A stretch of 30,203 nt of DNA from Gnetum montanum. Lineage: Eukaryota > Streptophyta > Gnetopsida > Gnetales > Gnetaceae. The notes beneath the pieces are model-generated. The model worked only from the letters and a program-made list of their open reading frames with translations. It was not told where the DNA came from and ran no database searches. Below are positions 8,776 through 19,606 of the stretch, piece by piece. The number at the start of each line of letters is the position of its first letter. The stretch's first letter is position 1. Both the position numbers and the translations under genes were made by a program. The stretch covers positions 715,812-746,014 of the forward strand of contig MNCI01003715.1 of NCBI GenBank assembly GCA_015680685.1, in the 5' to 3' direction.

Positions 8776-10180
8776 ATGATGTTAACTCATGTTGTTTGCA
8801 AGTACATCAAGGCTGGAAACCTTCCCATGAAAAGATCTAACCTGGGAAGTCCACTCATTACTTATAGATCACTAGACATGAGTCATGCAAGGCCCTTCTT
8901 GATTTTAGTTTTGATGTTGATGAGTCATGGTCTGTCAGGTCCTGTTATCGGACCCCTGTTATCAGACCCTTGTTATCGGAACCCTGATATAAGATACCAA
9001 GTCTGATAGGTCCCAATATCGAATGTTTGATATCGTGACCTGCATGTGATATCGCGTACACGATATCGCGGTTCCCATGTGAACCTATAAATAAAAGGTG
9101 GCAGACTTGGTTTTGGCATTATTTCTTAGTTTTTTAGAATTTCTTTAAGTGTTTAGTTTTAATCAGTTCTTCTCTTAACCCTTTCCTCCCAGTGCATGCC
9201 CGCAGTGTGGTGATTGTAATTGTATGGCATGCTTATTCGAGTGTGACATACTTGGACATGCACATGACTGACAATAAAGACCGTGATTACTTCATCATTA
9301 CAGCATTCACCTAGTTTAATTATTTAATTTTTATTATTATTTATTACTTTCTTAGTTAACATCTCTTTACCCTAAACTCCTAGTAATGCAGAATGAGTAC
9401 GACTTAATCACGAGCATTTAAGTGTAACTACTTGGTAACCCAGTAGCGTACCTAGGACCTATGCTTGGTAATCCCAGTAGTAGTTGTGCACGAGGTCCAA
9501 GATGTGTATGGATGATTAAGGAACGGATGCTCATCACACTTAGGCTAGTTAGATTCTCTCTCCCTCTTCTAGTTTAGTTAATATTATTTTCCATTAGCCC
9601 AGGAGTAGTATTAGTATAGGAACACATCATACACCTCACTCTGGACTAAACCATATGTGACAAAGTTAATACTAGTCCAGGTGAGAAGACAATGAACTGT
9701 GATCTACGAGTAACTATCTAGATACCACAACTAGCCCATCTATGAAGTTCGACCGGATCATGCGTGAAACGCTCGTATTCGTATGGTTGAGTGTAGGGAT
9801 ACCTCACCACTCATCAGATGTTAATCTCATCTCCCATGACATGTACAAGGCCTAAAGCCTACCACCTCTTAAGAAGAGTAACATTTTTTTAGAATTAGCA
9901 AATTAGTCAATCACTGTCCCTTTGGGATTAGTAGAGGACATTGTAACCACAATTTGTGGGTGGTCCTATCCTGTTGATTTTCTGGTGATTAAGGTAGAAA
10001 ACTGAAAGGGTGACTTCCCCATCATTATGGGAAGGGCTTGGTTAAGCACTATAGATGCACATATGGGTATAAGGAACCTCTCCTTGGAAATCTCCAAGGA
10101 AAATAAATTTGGACGTTTAGAGAAGAAGTGTGTTTTATGCATTACGTACAATGATAACGGGTGCAATTGTGTGTAGAAAA
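8776..10180 (+). pseudogene. Retroviral-type aspartic protease, Element 1, split by solo LTR
   Basis: The protease that would cut the Gag-Pol precursor. The upstream part (8776-8912) reads LTHVVCKYIKAGNLP and then KALLDFSFDV. The frame resumes after the solo LTR (9822) as NLISHDMYKA, then SITVPLGLVEDIVTT, CGWSYPVDFLVI and GDFPIIMGRAWLST, all typical of plant Ty3/gypsy proteases. The catalytic D-S-G triplet seen in Element 2 (LLDSGSRVNLIS) is DFS here, so the enzyme would be dead even without the insertion. In-frame stops occur at 9853 and after VEN. The match on both sides of the inserted LTR confirms its boundaries. Confidence 0.85.
8918..9816 (+). mobile_element. Solo LTR nested in Element 1 protease
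   Basis: An 899-bp LTR (TGATGAGTCATGG...CCACTCATCA) with no internal region, flanked by perfect GATGT duplications at 8913-8917 and 9817-9821. It has a TATA box (TATAAATA, 9086-9093) and AATAAAGA at 9273-9280. U3 holds three GTTATCGGACC-type repeats and several GATATCGCG/CGATATCG palindromes. The U5 end (GTATGGTTGAGTGTAGGG) is like those of Elements 1-3. It belongs to a related but distinct family, left behind by recombination between two LTRs. Confidence 0.92.
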
Positions 10181-10251
10181 TCTGATCCATCAAAAGTACA
10201 TTCATTAAAGCATGCAATAAATGTGCACATGAAATAGATATTCAAAGGTGC

Positions 10252-10578
10252 ATGTATGCAGTAGTCACAAAACAAGAGGATACCCAGTGGCTGACAACTA
10301 ACCCTGACAACAGCACACTATGCATAGAACCTACTAAGAGCCTAACATGTGCCTATGTCAAAAGCATGGATGAACTTAAGCAAATTCATCACCAACTCTT
10401 TGGTGATGAATATGATGGTATTTCTTGGGGAGAACTGGAAATCCTTAATAATTTCAAACAAGAGCCTTTAGAGTTAAAAATTCTACTGATCAACATGGGG
10501 TATGCATTTTTAAACAATGGTAAGCTAGTCATAATCAATGCAAATATTACTCCTAAACAAAAAGATAAGTTATTGTAG
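10252..10578 (+). pseudogene. Protease-RT linker segment, Element 1
   Basis: An open stretch of 108 codons between protease and RT. Its start (CMYAVVTKQEDTQWLTT) is conserved in Element 2 (CLYAATTQQENIQWLTT at about 24600). The middle is acidic and polar (FGDEYDGISWGELE), the end hydrophobic. In the ancestral polyprotein it joined protease to RT. No catalytic motif is seen, and I do not know a named domain for it. Confidence 0.6.
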
Positions 10579-10599
10579 GTTGTCAACAAATGGCCAATA

Positions 10600-11340
10600 G
10601 CCTTTGCCTAGTCATATCCCAAGCTAATAGGAATCAATCCAAGGATATGCTAGCATCACATTTACACTAACTTGATCATGAAGCAAAGAAGATAGCCACA
10701 GAGGTGGCTGAACCCCAAGTTGAAATAGATCGTCAAGGAGGAAATAGAACAACTCCTTAAGGTGAGGTTCATTTATTCCATTGTGGATAGTGAGTGGGTT
10801 AGCCCACTCATAATTGTACCAAAGAAAGGTGGAAAGTGGTGGGTCTACATTGACTTCAAGTTATTGAACATGGCAACATTTAAAGATCATTTTCCATTGC
10901 CATTTGTGGACCAAGTGTTGGACACTATCTCCGGGCATTGCTATTATAGCTTCTTTGATGGTTATAGTGGCTATAACCAAATCCAAATTATGCTAGAAGA
11001 TAAGGCCAAGAAAACATTCACGAGTCCCTAGGGGACTTTCGCATATTGTAAGATGCCATTTGGTCTATGCAATGCCCATGCAACATTTCAATGCTTAATC
11101 CTTAGTATTTTTTAGCAAAAAATTGGTAGCAAGATATAAGTCTTTATGGATGACTTCTCTACCTATGGGGCTACGTTTGAGCAAGCCCTAGATCACCTTG
11201 AGTAGGTACCAAAAAGATGTGTCAAAATAAACCTTAAGCTCAATTTGCAGAAAAGCCATTTAATGGTCTAAGAAGGCATAGTACTAGGGCATAGACTTAT
11301 GCAAGTAAGGATTAAGGTAGACACACAAAAGATAAGGGTC
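10600..11340 (+). pseudogene. Reverse transcriptase, Element 1 (decayed)
   Basis: The RNA-dependent DNA polymerase domain of pol, in one frame throughout with about eight stops. Motifs in order: VDSEWVSPLIIVPKKGGKW, then FFDGYSGYNQIQI (motif A with the catalytic D), GTFAYCKMPFGLCNAHATFQ (motif B), VFMDDFSTYG at 11140-11170 (motif C, both catalytic D intact) and EGIVLGHRLMQVRIKVD. The FMDDFS form and the flanking motifs are characteristic of Athila/Tat-type Ty3/gypsy enzymes. Stops include the codon before GTFAY and the one before QKIGSK. The substrate sites are readable but the protein cannot be made. Confidence 0.9.
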
Positions 11341-11990
11341 ATCCAAGGAATCACATACCAAGTAGAGACAATCAAAGATGTCAAATCATTCCTTGCACAC
11401 ACTAGCTACTATCAGCATGTCATATAGAATTTCTCTAGGATTGCAAAGCCATTGGTCAAGCTTACAAAGAAGGATGCTCCATTGTTTACATCAAGGAGTG
11501 CGAACATGCATTTCAACTACTAAAGGAGAAACTCGTAGAAACTCCAATTTTATGTGCACCAGACTAGTCCAGACCATTCCACATAATGACATATGCATTT
11601 AATTATGCTTTGGAAGTGGTGCTTACATAGTTGGACTATAAAAAATGTCCATATTACATCCACTATGCAAGCCAAAGCATTGTGGATGCACAACTAAATT
11701 ACACTATAACAGAGAAAGAATTGATGGCAGTGGTGTATGCTCTTAAAAATTTCAAGCACTATTTTCTTGGTTATAAAGTATTTGTGCACACCAACCATAG
11801 TGTCATCTACTTCCTAATGAACAAGCTAACATTGAGCCTCCATATCATATAGTGGCTCATGATCTTACAGAAATTCGATCTCACAATGGTAGATTAGAAA
11901 GGAACTGAGAATTTGGTCACTAACCACCTCCCTTAGTTAAGATGGGATAACAAAGAGGAGGAGAGTATGCTCTTTGATCAATTTCTAGAC
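11341..11990 (+). pseudogene. RNase H and tether, Element 1 (decayed)
   Basis: This domain removes the RNA strand during reverse transcription. After a frameshift near 11480 the frame reads HAFQLLKEKLVETPIL, MTYAFNYALEVVL, then YASQSIVDAQLNYTITEKEL and FVHTNHSVIYFL, which follow the Ty3/gypsy RNase H order. The usual first catalytic D (in CDASDYA) is A in MTYAFNYA, and the D of T-D-H is N in TNH. Only the E in TEKEL remains. Stops interrupt it at several points. The order RT, RNase H, integrase is intact in the element. Confidence 0.85.
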
Positions 11991-12140
11991 AAACTCCTCT
12001 TTACAAAAGCAATAAATGATCAAGTGCCCACAGAAAAAAATTGATATGTTAGCATCCTCACTTGCCTTCTCACTCAGAAGATGCCACAAGATCTAGACTT
12101 TAGAAAGAAATAACAATTTCTTCATTGAGCAAAGTACTTC

Positions 12141-13280
12141 ATGGAAATCAATGAACACCTTTACAAGGTGTGCATCGATGGCCTAGTTTATTGGTGTGTC
12201 CCTGATGTGAATCAACTATGTGTTCTACAAGATGCTTACAAAGGCCCTTGTGAAGGCCATTATGTAGGGAGACACACGACCATAAAAATCTTGATGGCAA
12301 GATACTATTGGCCTACAATCTTTAGGGATGTCCACTAGTTTGTTCGATCTTGTGAACATTGTCAAAGAGATGAAGGGATGACCACTCAAATGGAGGATCC
12401 TCAACTGTGGATTCAGACACTGGAGCCCTTTGACATATGGGACATTGACTTCATGGATCCCATCACATCCATGTTGAATGAAAAGGCATATATCATCGTA
12501 GTAGTTGACTACTACACCAAATGGGAAAAACTAGTAGCCATCATTGATTGTACATCATCCGCTGCTGCTAGATTTGTACAACGAAATGTTGTTAATAGGT
12601 TTGAGGTGCCACGTGCACTAATTTCTGATAATGGAACTCATTTTATAGGTGCCACTTTTAGAAATTTGATGCAATGCTTGAGAGTTGAATGTAAATTAAC
12701 AACACCTTATTATCCCTAAGCCAATAGTTAAGTAGAGGTAACTAACCAAGAGATCACAAAGATCTTAACAAGAACCATAAGAAAATATTAGAGAGATTGG
12801 AGCAAAAAACTCAATGATGCCCTTTGGGCCTACCGCTCAACATAAAAACTCCCTATTAGCTACTCTTCCTATGAGTTAGTGTATGAAAAACTTCTAACAC
12901 TTCCAGTTCAATCCAAGGTTTGTACACTCTAAACAACCAACGAACTGAATCTTGACCTAAGTCTAGCATAAAAAGAAAGATTGATCAACCTCAACATGCT
13001 AAATGAAAATTGATTAATGGCCCTATCTTTGAATAAAGCACAACACATTCAACAAGCAATGACATGACTTGAAAATACGAAAAGTAAAATTCCAACCAAG
13101 AGATAAGGTTTTTTACTAGAATCTCACACATGTACCTTAGAAAACAAAATTTCAAACATTGTGGAAAGGACCTTATAAAATTGATGAAACCTTTCCTTCT
13201 AGGGCCATTATCATATACAAACTTGAGAGCCCAAATAAAAAGCAATTGGTCAACATCCAACAAGTGAACCGTTTCCATGA
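12141..13280 (+). pseudogene. Integrase, Element 1 (decayed)
   Basis: The enzyme that inserts the DNA copy. One frame is followed to about 12990. The N-terminal zinc region is visible as GHYVGRHTT, YYWPTIFRDVH and CEHCQR. The DDE core is complete: D at 12447 (WDIDFMDP), D at 12627 (ISDNGTHF), E at 12735 (VEVTNQE), with the D-D spacing of 60 and D-E spacing of 36 codons expected for Ty3/gypsy. Stops lie in the P-x-A-N-S-x-V-E block, where the family has two Q codons, and further on. The C-terminal part (LVNIQQVNRFHEP near 13250) is the usual pol end. No chromodomain is seen. Confidence 0.9.
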
Positions 13281-13329
13281 GCCAAAGCAAGCTAGTGCAA
13301 CAAACACCTCTACAAATGGATAACCACAT

Positions 13330-14530
13330 TCAATTTTTTAGATCTCCTCCTTCCAACTTAGTTGTGGGAAAGATGGCCATCTATGCTAATCATCCATATC
13401 ACCACTTAGTTTTTTTATTTTTTGTTTTCCACATTTTTGATTTCACAATTTGTTTATTTTAGAACTTTTTGATTTTCAAAATTTTTCTTATTTTTACACC
13501 ATTTTCATGCTTTATGTTTGGTTTCTATTTTTGAATTTTTGTACCAATGACTCAGTCATGCTTTCTTTTTAATGGAACAGGTAGTGAATCGATGACATCC
13601 ACCCATCCACAAGCTCTATGATTTACCTTGTTCTAGAAGTCTGAGGTCCCTTTCATTAAAGAAACCTTTAATAAATTTGTGACCTTGGTAGTTTCCAAAA
13701 TTGGGAAGGATTCAAAGGTTTGAATTGGGTATGACTTCAAGGGGACTTAATACTCTTTGTACTTTTCTACTTACTTAAGTGCTTGAGTGTTTTTCATTAA
13801 CTTCTTACCATTCCATGTTCCAATAATAGGAAGTCAAATAAAGTCTTTACATGATGTGGTTCCTATTCAAAAAACAAAATAAAAACAAAATAAAAAGAAC
13901 AAAATAAAAAAAACATGATGAGAATTCAAAGCACATCCCTTAGACAAATAAACAGGCTACAAGCATTGGTTATGGAACTAGAAAGACATGTATCCATGCT
14001 TGAAGGTCCCCTCTAACTAAGGTCCTCTCTCACTTCCTACTTCTCTTTTCTTTTCTTTATGGGATGGTGGTTGTTTTGTGGGAGCACTTTTTTGTCTTGA
14101 GGGAGTGGATCAATCTTGGAGTGGGGATGTGAAGTCACTGAATGAGGTTGGTTTTGGTCTAGACTAAGGATGGATCTTCTTTAATCATTTTGAACATGAA
14201 CGCCACAAGGGACTACTTATGGCCTTATTTTGGAATTCCATTCCACCTTCTCCATCATCGATCTATGCTGATCATAATTTACCTTGCTGTTGGTGTCCAT
14301 GTTCTTGATTCCATGTCTTGGTCTAATGTATTTGAATTCTTAGGTAGAATCTTTCAGGTTTTGGTCCTTAACCTTCATTGACCATTAATCACCTATGGTA
14401 CCCATAGACTTCTTAGGTTGAGGTTATGCAACGGCAAACAAGTAATGTGCTGCTATGGGGAGGACCCACTTGCATATCCCTTGGTTAGGTTCATTAAGTA
14501 CCTTATCCCTAGGCGTTCTCACAACCAAAA
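13330..14530 (+). other. 3' untranslated region of Element 1, shared with Elements 2 and 3
   Basis: Non-coding. It aligns with 24840-26080 of Element 2 and, inverted, with the matching part of Element 3. Recognisable landmarks are GATGGCCA-CTATGCTAATCA, GAATTCAAAGCACATCCCTTAG and GGGGAGGACCCACT. Short ORFs here are not conserved in frame. The last part (14400-14530) is where similarity with the others stops. Confidence 0.7.
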
Positions 14531-15277
14531 CCTTTCGTACACCCATCTTTTGCATCATACCATGTGCTTCTTTACATATTTTGTTCATTAAATATGTCCT
14601 CCATTAAAATTTTCAATTCTTAAGGTTTTAAAGACCCTCTTCAATAATTTTATCATATTCTTGGCTTTTCTAGAATTCCATGGACCCCAATTTCATTGAA
14701 AAATTTCCTATATTTCTTAAGATATTCAAATTTAAAATTTTTTGCTGATTGTCCCTGTATATGGGGCCCCATTGACAGAGAAGACCCATATACAAGGCCC
14801 CATATATGGGGCCCTATCAATGGAGCAAACCCATATACAAGGCTTGATATATGAGGCCTGATTGACATAAGTCAAAAATAGTATAAATAGGTGCAACCCC
14901 ACTTAGAAAATTTTACATTTTCTCATAAATGTCAAAGGATTTTTTCCAATTTTCAGAGCCCATAACTTACAAACTTTTTATCCAAATCACTTTGTTCTTT
15001 GACCTTGCAGCTACCGAAGGGAAGCTCTTCATCGTGGAGGCCACAAATGTACCATTTTTGATAAAAATTTGAAAAATTAACTATCAAACATTAAAAAAAA
15101 AGAGTTAAACCTTTTCAATAAGCTCTAGTGACAGTTATAATAAATAATTAATAAAATAATTAATCTACCATGGTCCAACCTTAGCCAAAGTGTAAATAAC
15201 TAACTAATGGGAAAGGTATTCAAAACTTTAAAGTTACACATTACATCTACTAATCCATGGATGTGTTATGATTATAA
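14531..15277 (+). promoter_or_regulatory. Candidate internal promoter region upstream of accessory ORF
   Basis: Sequence unique to Element 1. It includes a 45-bp tandem repeat (14758-14866), a TATA box TATAAATA at 14882-14889, and 390 bp of AT-rich leader before ATG 15278. The layout of short palindromic repeats followed after about 20 bp by a TATA box copies the U3 region of these LTRs. That it drives a separate transcript is inference. Confidence 0.4.
14758..14866. repeat. 45-bp tandem repeat, about 2.4 units
   Basis: Units start at 14758, 14803 and 14848, each opening TATATGRGGCC and including CCCATATACAAGGC. Each unit holds a near-palindromic GGGGCCCC core or a remnant of it. Confidence 0.85.
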
Positions 15278-18132
15278 ATGGCACCTAAAGGAAAGCACAC
15301 GTAGGAAGTAGGACCATCCCAACCAAGGGAGAAATAACCTAGAATAAGAAGAGGCTAAGAACAACCCCAAGAAGAACCACTTGCAACCCATGCCATAGGT
15401 CCTCTTAGGAAAGAGGCAAAAGTGGAATCTATCAAACAAATTCTAGAACCAATAGTAGCAGCAACAAAACACTCCCATTGGGATGATGTGCTTGCACAAC
15501 CAACAAACCTCGAGGTGACCTTAACAAAGGCTTTCCTAAATCAAATCAAATTGAGGGAGGTCCAAAAATTGGTGTTCTAGGAGATAAATTTTGGTCCTTT
15601 CTTGAAGCATGCACCAAAAGAAGTACAGGACCAACTAAAGGCCTCTCCTATGTGGCCAATCATCACTTCCACTGAGGAGTGGTATATGGGAGAAACATTC
15701 CCATTCTAGAACAATAGGCAGCTTGGTGTAACATTGAAAATCAAGGACATCTCAGTGTCCTACTCAATGTAAGCCATTACTGTAGTGCTTGGGTTACTCA
15801 AAATAGAAACAAATCTTACTAAAATTCCAAAGCAGGTAGATCCAAGCATTAAGAAAGAATGGATGTAACGATGCTATGGCATTGATCGTAAGGAGTTTCA
15901 CATGCTCACACTAGCAAAGAGGATTCATTACAAGATTTGTGGCCTTCCACCTCAATCCAACAATGAGGCCAAGCAAAATCACTACCTTCTCTATCAAAGC
16001 ATGTGTTGCTCTGAGTGGGAGATTCCCTATCAACCTTCCGCAGTTGATCTATTTAAAGATGGAGAAGCAATTTAAAGAAAATGAACACTGAAGGAAGGCA
16101 CTTCCCTTCCCATGCCTCATCAGGAAACTTTGTTGAAGGGGAGGGATAGTCTATTACACTAATGATAATATTAGAACTATTCCAGTCACTAACTAGGCAA
16201 AAATGATGAAGGATAAGATGCCTGTGACTACAATTCAAGAAGAGGAGCAGCAATCACCATCCTCACCTGCCACTCAGACAACAATGATAGACATCGATGT
16301 AACCATCCAATGATTGTAAGAGTACAAAAAATGGCTCTTGAGTGAACAAGAACAAAGAGTAGGCATGAGTGGCGAGGAGCCATTCGTATATAGACCAACC
16401 ATGAGTCACCTTAAAGAGGTGGCTCAAACGATCAGTTTCATGGATGAAGGTAGTTCCATTTTCTCAACCCAAAGAACACAGCTACCCACGAGGTTGAATC
16501 AAAGTGCCAAAGAGATCATTGTATCTCTCATAGAATAATAGTCACTCCCAGAAATCGCTGGGAACACTACAACCTTCTTGGTGCACTTGGAGGAGGGTGA
16601 GGGGGCAATAGTTTTGGTGATGCAACACTAGGGATAGGAAATAGCAACATAAGTTGTCATTGATTAAATTACCAAAACACTCAACATACCTGTAGCATCT
16701 ACACCAAACGTCACTACACTTAAAGATGTGCAGACGTTTGCAGGAGCTACAAGTGGTAGAATAAATGCAACACACCATGAAGAACTACTGGATCAACTAG
16801 TGGGAACTAGGCAATTACTTCTAGATGGCTTTGACCTTTTGGACACTTACAACCTAGTCATAGTTACTAGAGGCAAGGGACAAAAACATTATATTGGAAG
16901 GGCAACTTGAAACAGCCAAAGAGTAGAATAAATGCTTAACTATGAAAGTTGTTGAACTAAGAGCCCAAATTTCTGATCCAATATTTCTCAACCTAGCACT
17001 AACAAGAGAAGAAGCTTTACAATAGCTTCACACCAAACTGAAAGGCATTGAGGGTGCAATGGAGATAGAAATGTTCTATCAATCCTTGGTAAAGGCTAGA
17101 CAACACGAGATATAAAAGGCCTTGGATCAAACCAGTAAGGAGAGTGTCCAACTGACTGCAACTAACCATCACCTATGAAATGTTGATGCACACAGGCAAC
17201 AATTAACTAATTTCATCCATCAATGGTAGGAGAAACTGGCCGAAGCAAATATAAAACTAAGAAGATTGGTAGTAGAGAATAGGAATCTCTCCATGGAGGA
17301 AATCTGTGCCCTTCACCAGAAAACTACAATTGAGATAGCCACCTGAAAATTAGAGGCTCTCAAATTTGAGAGAGTTAAGGACCATTATAGAGAATAGGTT
17401 GATCTACAAAAAGAAGTAAATGAGAAGCACATCTAGTTGGTGAAGGAAAAGGTGAATGAGACCCTCTAGTAACTCCAACAATGCAAAAACTTTTGGAAAC
17501 CCATCATTGATGGGATAAACGCCTACAACTAAGCGAAAATCCGCATGAAGGAGTTGCAGATCAAGGAGACGACGGAGTATATGGAGCTTTTCAATCTTTG
17601 TTATGCAAATCTGGTCATGTTGACTGCCAGATGGCTGTGGTCTGAATTAGAGAAGCAAGTGGCCAACTCATACTTGCTATATAAGACTGAGTTCAAGCAC
17701 TACAAGGACAAGCTTGTGGTGGCCAATGCTAAACTTGAAGTTCTCAAGGCTCGATTCACAAATCAACAATCAACTGCCAAGAACTTGGCCAGGAGTATGA
17801 ATGACTATCGGGAGTTGCAAAATGCAATAAGGATGTTCAACATTAAACACAAACAATTTTCTGCCTGGTTTGTCAATGTAAAGGAGATGTTTCCAATAAT
17901 GCCCTATTTGTGGGATGTCCCCATTCTAGCCCACATTGGTAATGCTGCATGGACTGTGAATGATCCTTGGAGTAAGAAGGAGAAGATGAAGGCATTGCTT
18001 GATGCCTTTTACCTTCCACTAGAGGTTACAACTGCAACAGGATAGCCATAGCTGCCTCAACTACTGCACGTGCCTGACGTTGGTGAAGGTTCCTCAAAAC
18101 CTCAGGAGCCACCACCACCTGGGACTATTTGA
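15278..18132 (+). pseudogene. Accessory ORF of Element 1: long coiled-coil protein, function unknown
   Basis: A decayed reading frame of about 950 codons between pol and the 3' LTR, in the position of the env-like ORF of Athila. It passes through three frames (shifts near 16100-16200 and 16870) with many stops. The first ATG that gives the homologous-looking frame is at 15278 (MAPKGKHT). The N-terminal 280 codons are globular-looking (ILEPIVAATKHSHWDDV, YKICGLPPQSNNEAKQNHY). The middle is Q/E/S-rich. From about 16870 it is heptad-like and charged (LRRLVVENRNLSMEEICAL, ELEKQVANSY), typical of coiled coils. A hydrophobic block follows (FPIMPYLWDVPILAHIGNAA), then a proline-rich tail. No signal peptide, transmembrane span or fusion motif is evident, so it is not an obvious envelope. 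I do not recognise the family. The last 166 codons before 18045 are stop-free. Confidence 0.65.
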
Positions 18133-18690
18133 TCTTCTCCACCACCTTCATGCCATCAAAGTGTTGTCCAATTCTTTTTGTGTAGTCATATCATGGTATT
18201 TAATTTTGTGTTATGAACATCTTAATTTTTGTAATTTTTTGATATGTACACTCGGGCACTTAATTTTGTCAAGTCAATTTGTTTTATTAAAGACTTAGTC
18301 AATAATCCCATACCTTCCCAATTTTGTAAAGGAACTCAAGGATGAGCTTTCATTTAGTTATGGGGGTGTGATGAGCATCAATGTGTTGCGTCAACAGTTC
18401 CTTTTGGACATGGCCTCATTGACGAGGCCTCATTTACGTGGTTTTGCCCTGTCAAAAAGGCGACGTCGACGTAGCGTTTGCTACGTTGACAAGGCCCCAT
18501 TGACGTAGCCTTAGAGCAAAAAACTATATATACGAGATCCTAGTCATGTTTATGGGCATTAGATTGGTAGTAGTAGCAGAGCTCTTGTAGTTTGTCTATT
18601 TGAAAGTTAGAATATTTTTCTTGAGTGCTGGTAGCAAGAGTCATTGAGTGTATGGATCTTTATTTGAGCATTCTTGTACATGAACCACAC
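17454..18690 (+). repeat. 1.24-kb tandem duplication, copy A
   Basis: Nearly identical (about 98 percent by eye) to 18692-19926. It contains the accessory ORF tail, 3' purine tract and first 322 bp of the 3' LTR (18369-18690). In the coding part I count about ten differences, six of them amino-acid changing. Confidence 0.9.
18369..18690 (+). repeat. Truncated extra copy of Element 1 3' LTR start
   Basis: Begins TGATGAGCATCAATGTG after a GGGGGTG purine tract, like the real 3' LTR, and stops at the undetermined base 18691. It includes a TATA-like TATATATA and the TCTTTATT arm (18657-18664), but not the poly(A) signal. Confidence 0.85.
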
Positions 18691-18691
18691 N
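18691..18691. other. Undetermined base (N) at duplication junction
   Basis: Single N exactly at the joint of the two 1.24-kb copies, a warning sign for an assembly join. Confidence 0.95.
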
Positions 18692-18770
18692 GAATGAGAC
18701 CCTCTAGTAACTCCAACAATGCAGAAACTTTTGGAAACCCATCATTGATGGGATAAACGCCTACAACTAA

Positions 18771-19283
18771 GTGAAAATCTGCATGAAGGAGTTGCAGATC
18801 AAGGAGACGACGGAGTATATGGAGCTTTTCAATCTTTGTTATGAAAATCTGGTCATGTTGACTGCCAGATGGCTGTGGTCTGAATTAGAGAAGCAAGTGG
18901 CCAACTCATACTTGCTATATAAGACTGAGTTCAAGCACTACAAGGACAAGCTTGTGGTGGCCAATGCTAAACTTGAAGTTCTCAAGGCTCGATTCACAAA
19001 TCAACAATCAACTGCCAAGAACTTGGCCAGGAGGATGAATGACTACCGAGAGTTGCAGAATGTAGTAAGGATGTTCGACATTAAACACAAACAATTTTCT
19101 GCCTGGTTTGTCAATGTAAAGGAGATGTTCCCAATAATGCCCTATTTGTGGGATGTCCCCATTCTAGCCCACATTGGTAATGCTGCATGGACTGTGAATG
19201 ATCCTTGGAGTAAGAAGGAGAAGATGAAGGCATTGCTTGATGCCTTTTACCTTCCACTAGAGGTTACAATTGCAACAGGATAG
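18771..19283 (+). pseudogene. Duplicate of accessory ORF C-terminus
   Basis: An open frame of 170 codons equal to 17545-18045 except for six substitutions (for example A-to-E in LCYENLV, S-to-R in LARRMNDY). The hydrophobic block FPIMPYLWDVPILAHIGNAA is unchanged. It has no plausible start of its own and repeats the tail of the larger frame. Preserved openness in both copies most likely reflects recent duplication; silent and replacement changes occur in similar numbers, so I see no sign of selection. Confidence 0.7.
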
Positions 19284-19592
19284 CCATAGCTACCTCAACT
19301 ACTGCACGTGCCTGACATTGGCGAAGGTTCCTCAGAACCTCAGGAGCCACCACCACCTGGGACTATTTGATCTTCTCCACCACCTTCATGCCATCAAAGT
19401 GTTGTCCAATTCTTTTTTTGTAGTCATATCATGGTGTTTCATTTTTTGTTATGAACATCTTAATTTTTCTAATTTTTTGATATGTACACTCGGGCACTTA
19501 ATTTTGTCAAGTCAGTTTGTTTTATTAAAGAGTTAGTCAATAATCCCATACCTTCCCAATTTTTTAAAGGAACTCAAGGATGAGATTTCATT

Positions 19593-19606
19593 TAGTTATG
19601 GGGGTG
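19593..19606 (+). promoter_or_regulatory. Polypurine tract, Element 1
   Basis: AGTTATGGGGGTG lies directly before the 3' LTR. The same signal stands before the LTRs of Element 2 (26768-26780) and Element 3 (28470-28482, minus). It would prime plus-strand synthesis. Confidence 0.7.

Noticed and set aside
12991-13329. 112-codon minus-strand frame opposite the integrase end
   Set aside because: Antisense to the well-supported integrase C-terminus; no recognisable protein.
15278-18132. Naming the accessory ORF an envelope gene
   Set aside because: Position alone suggests it; the sequence shows coiled coil and no signal peptide, transmembrane anchor or cleavage site.
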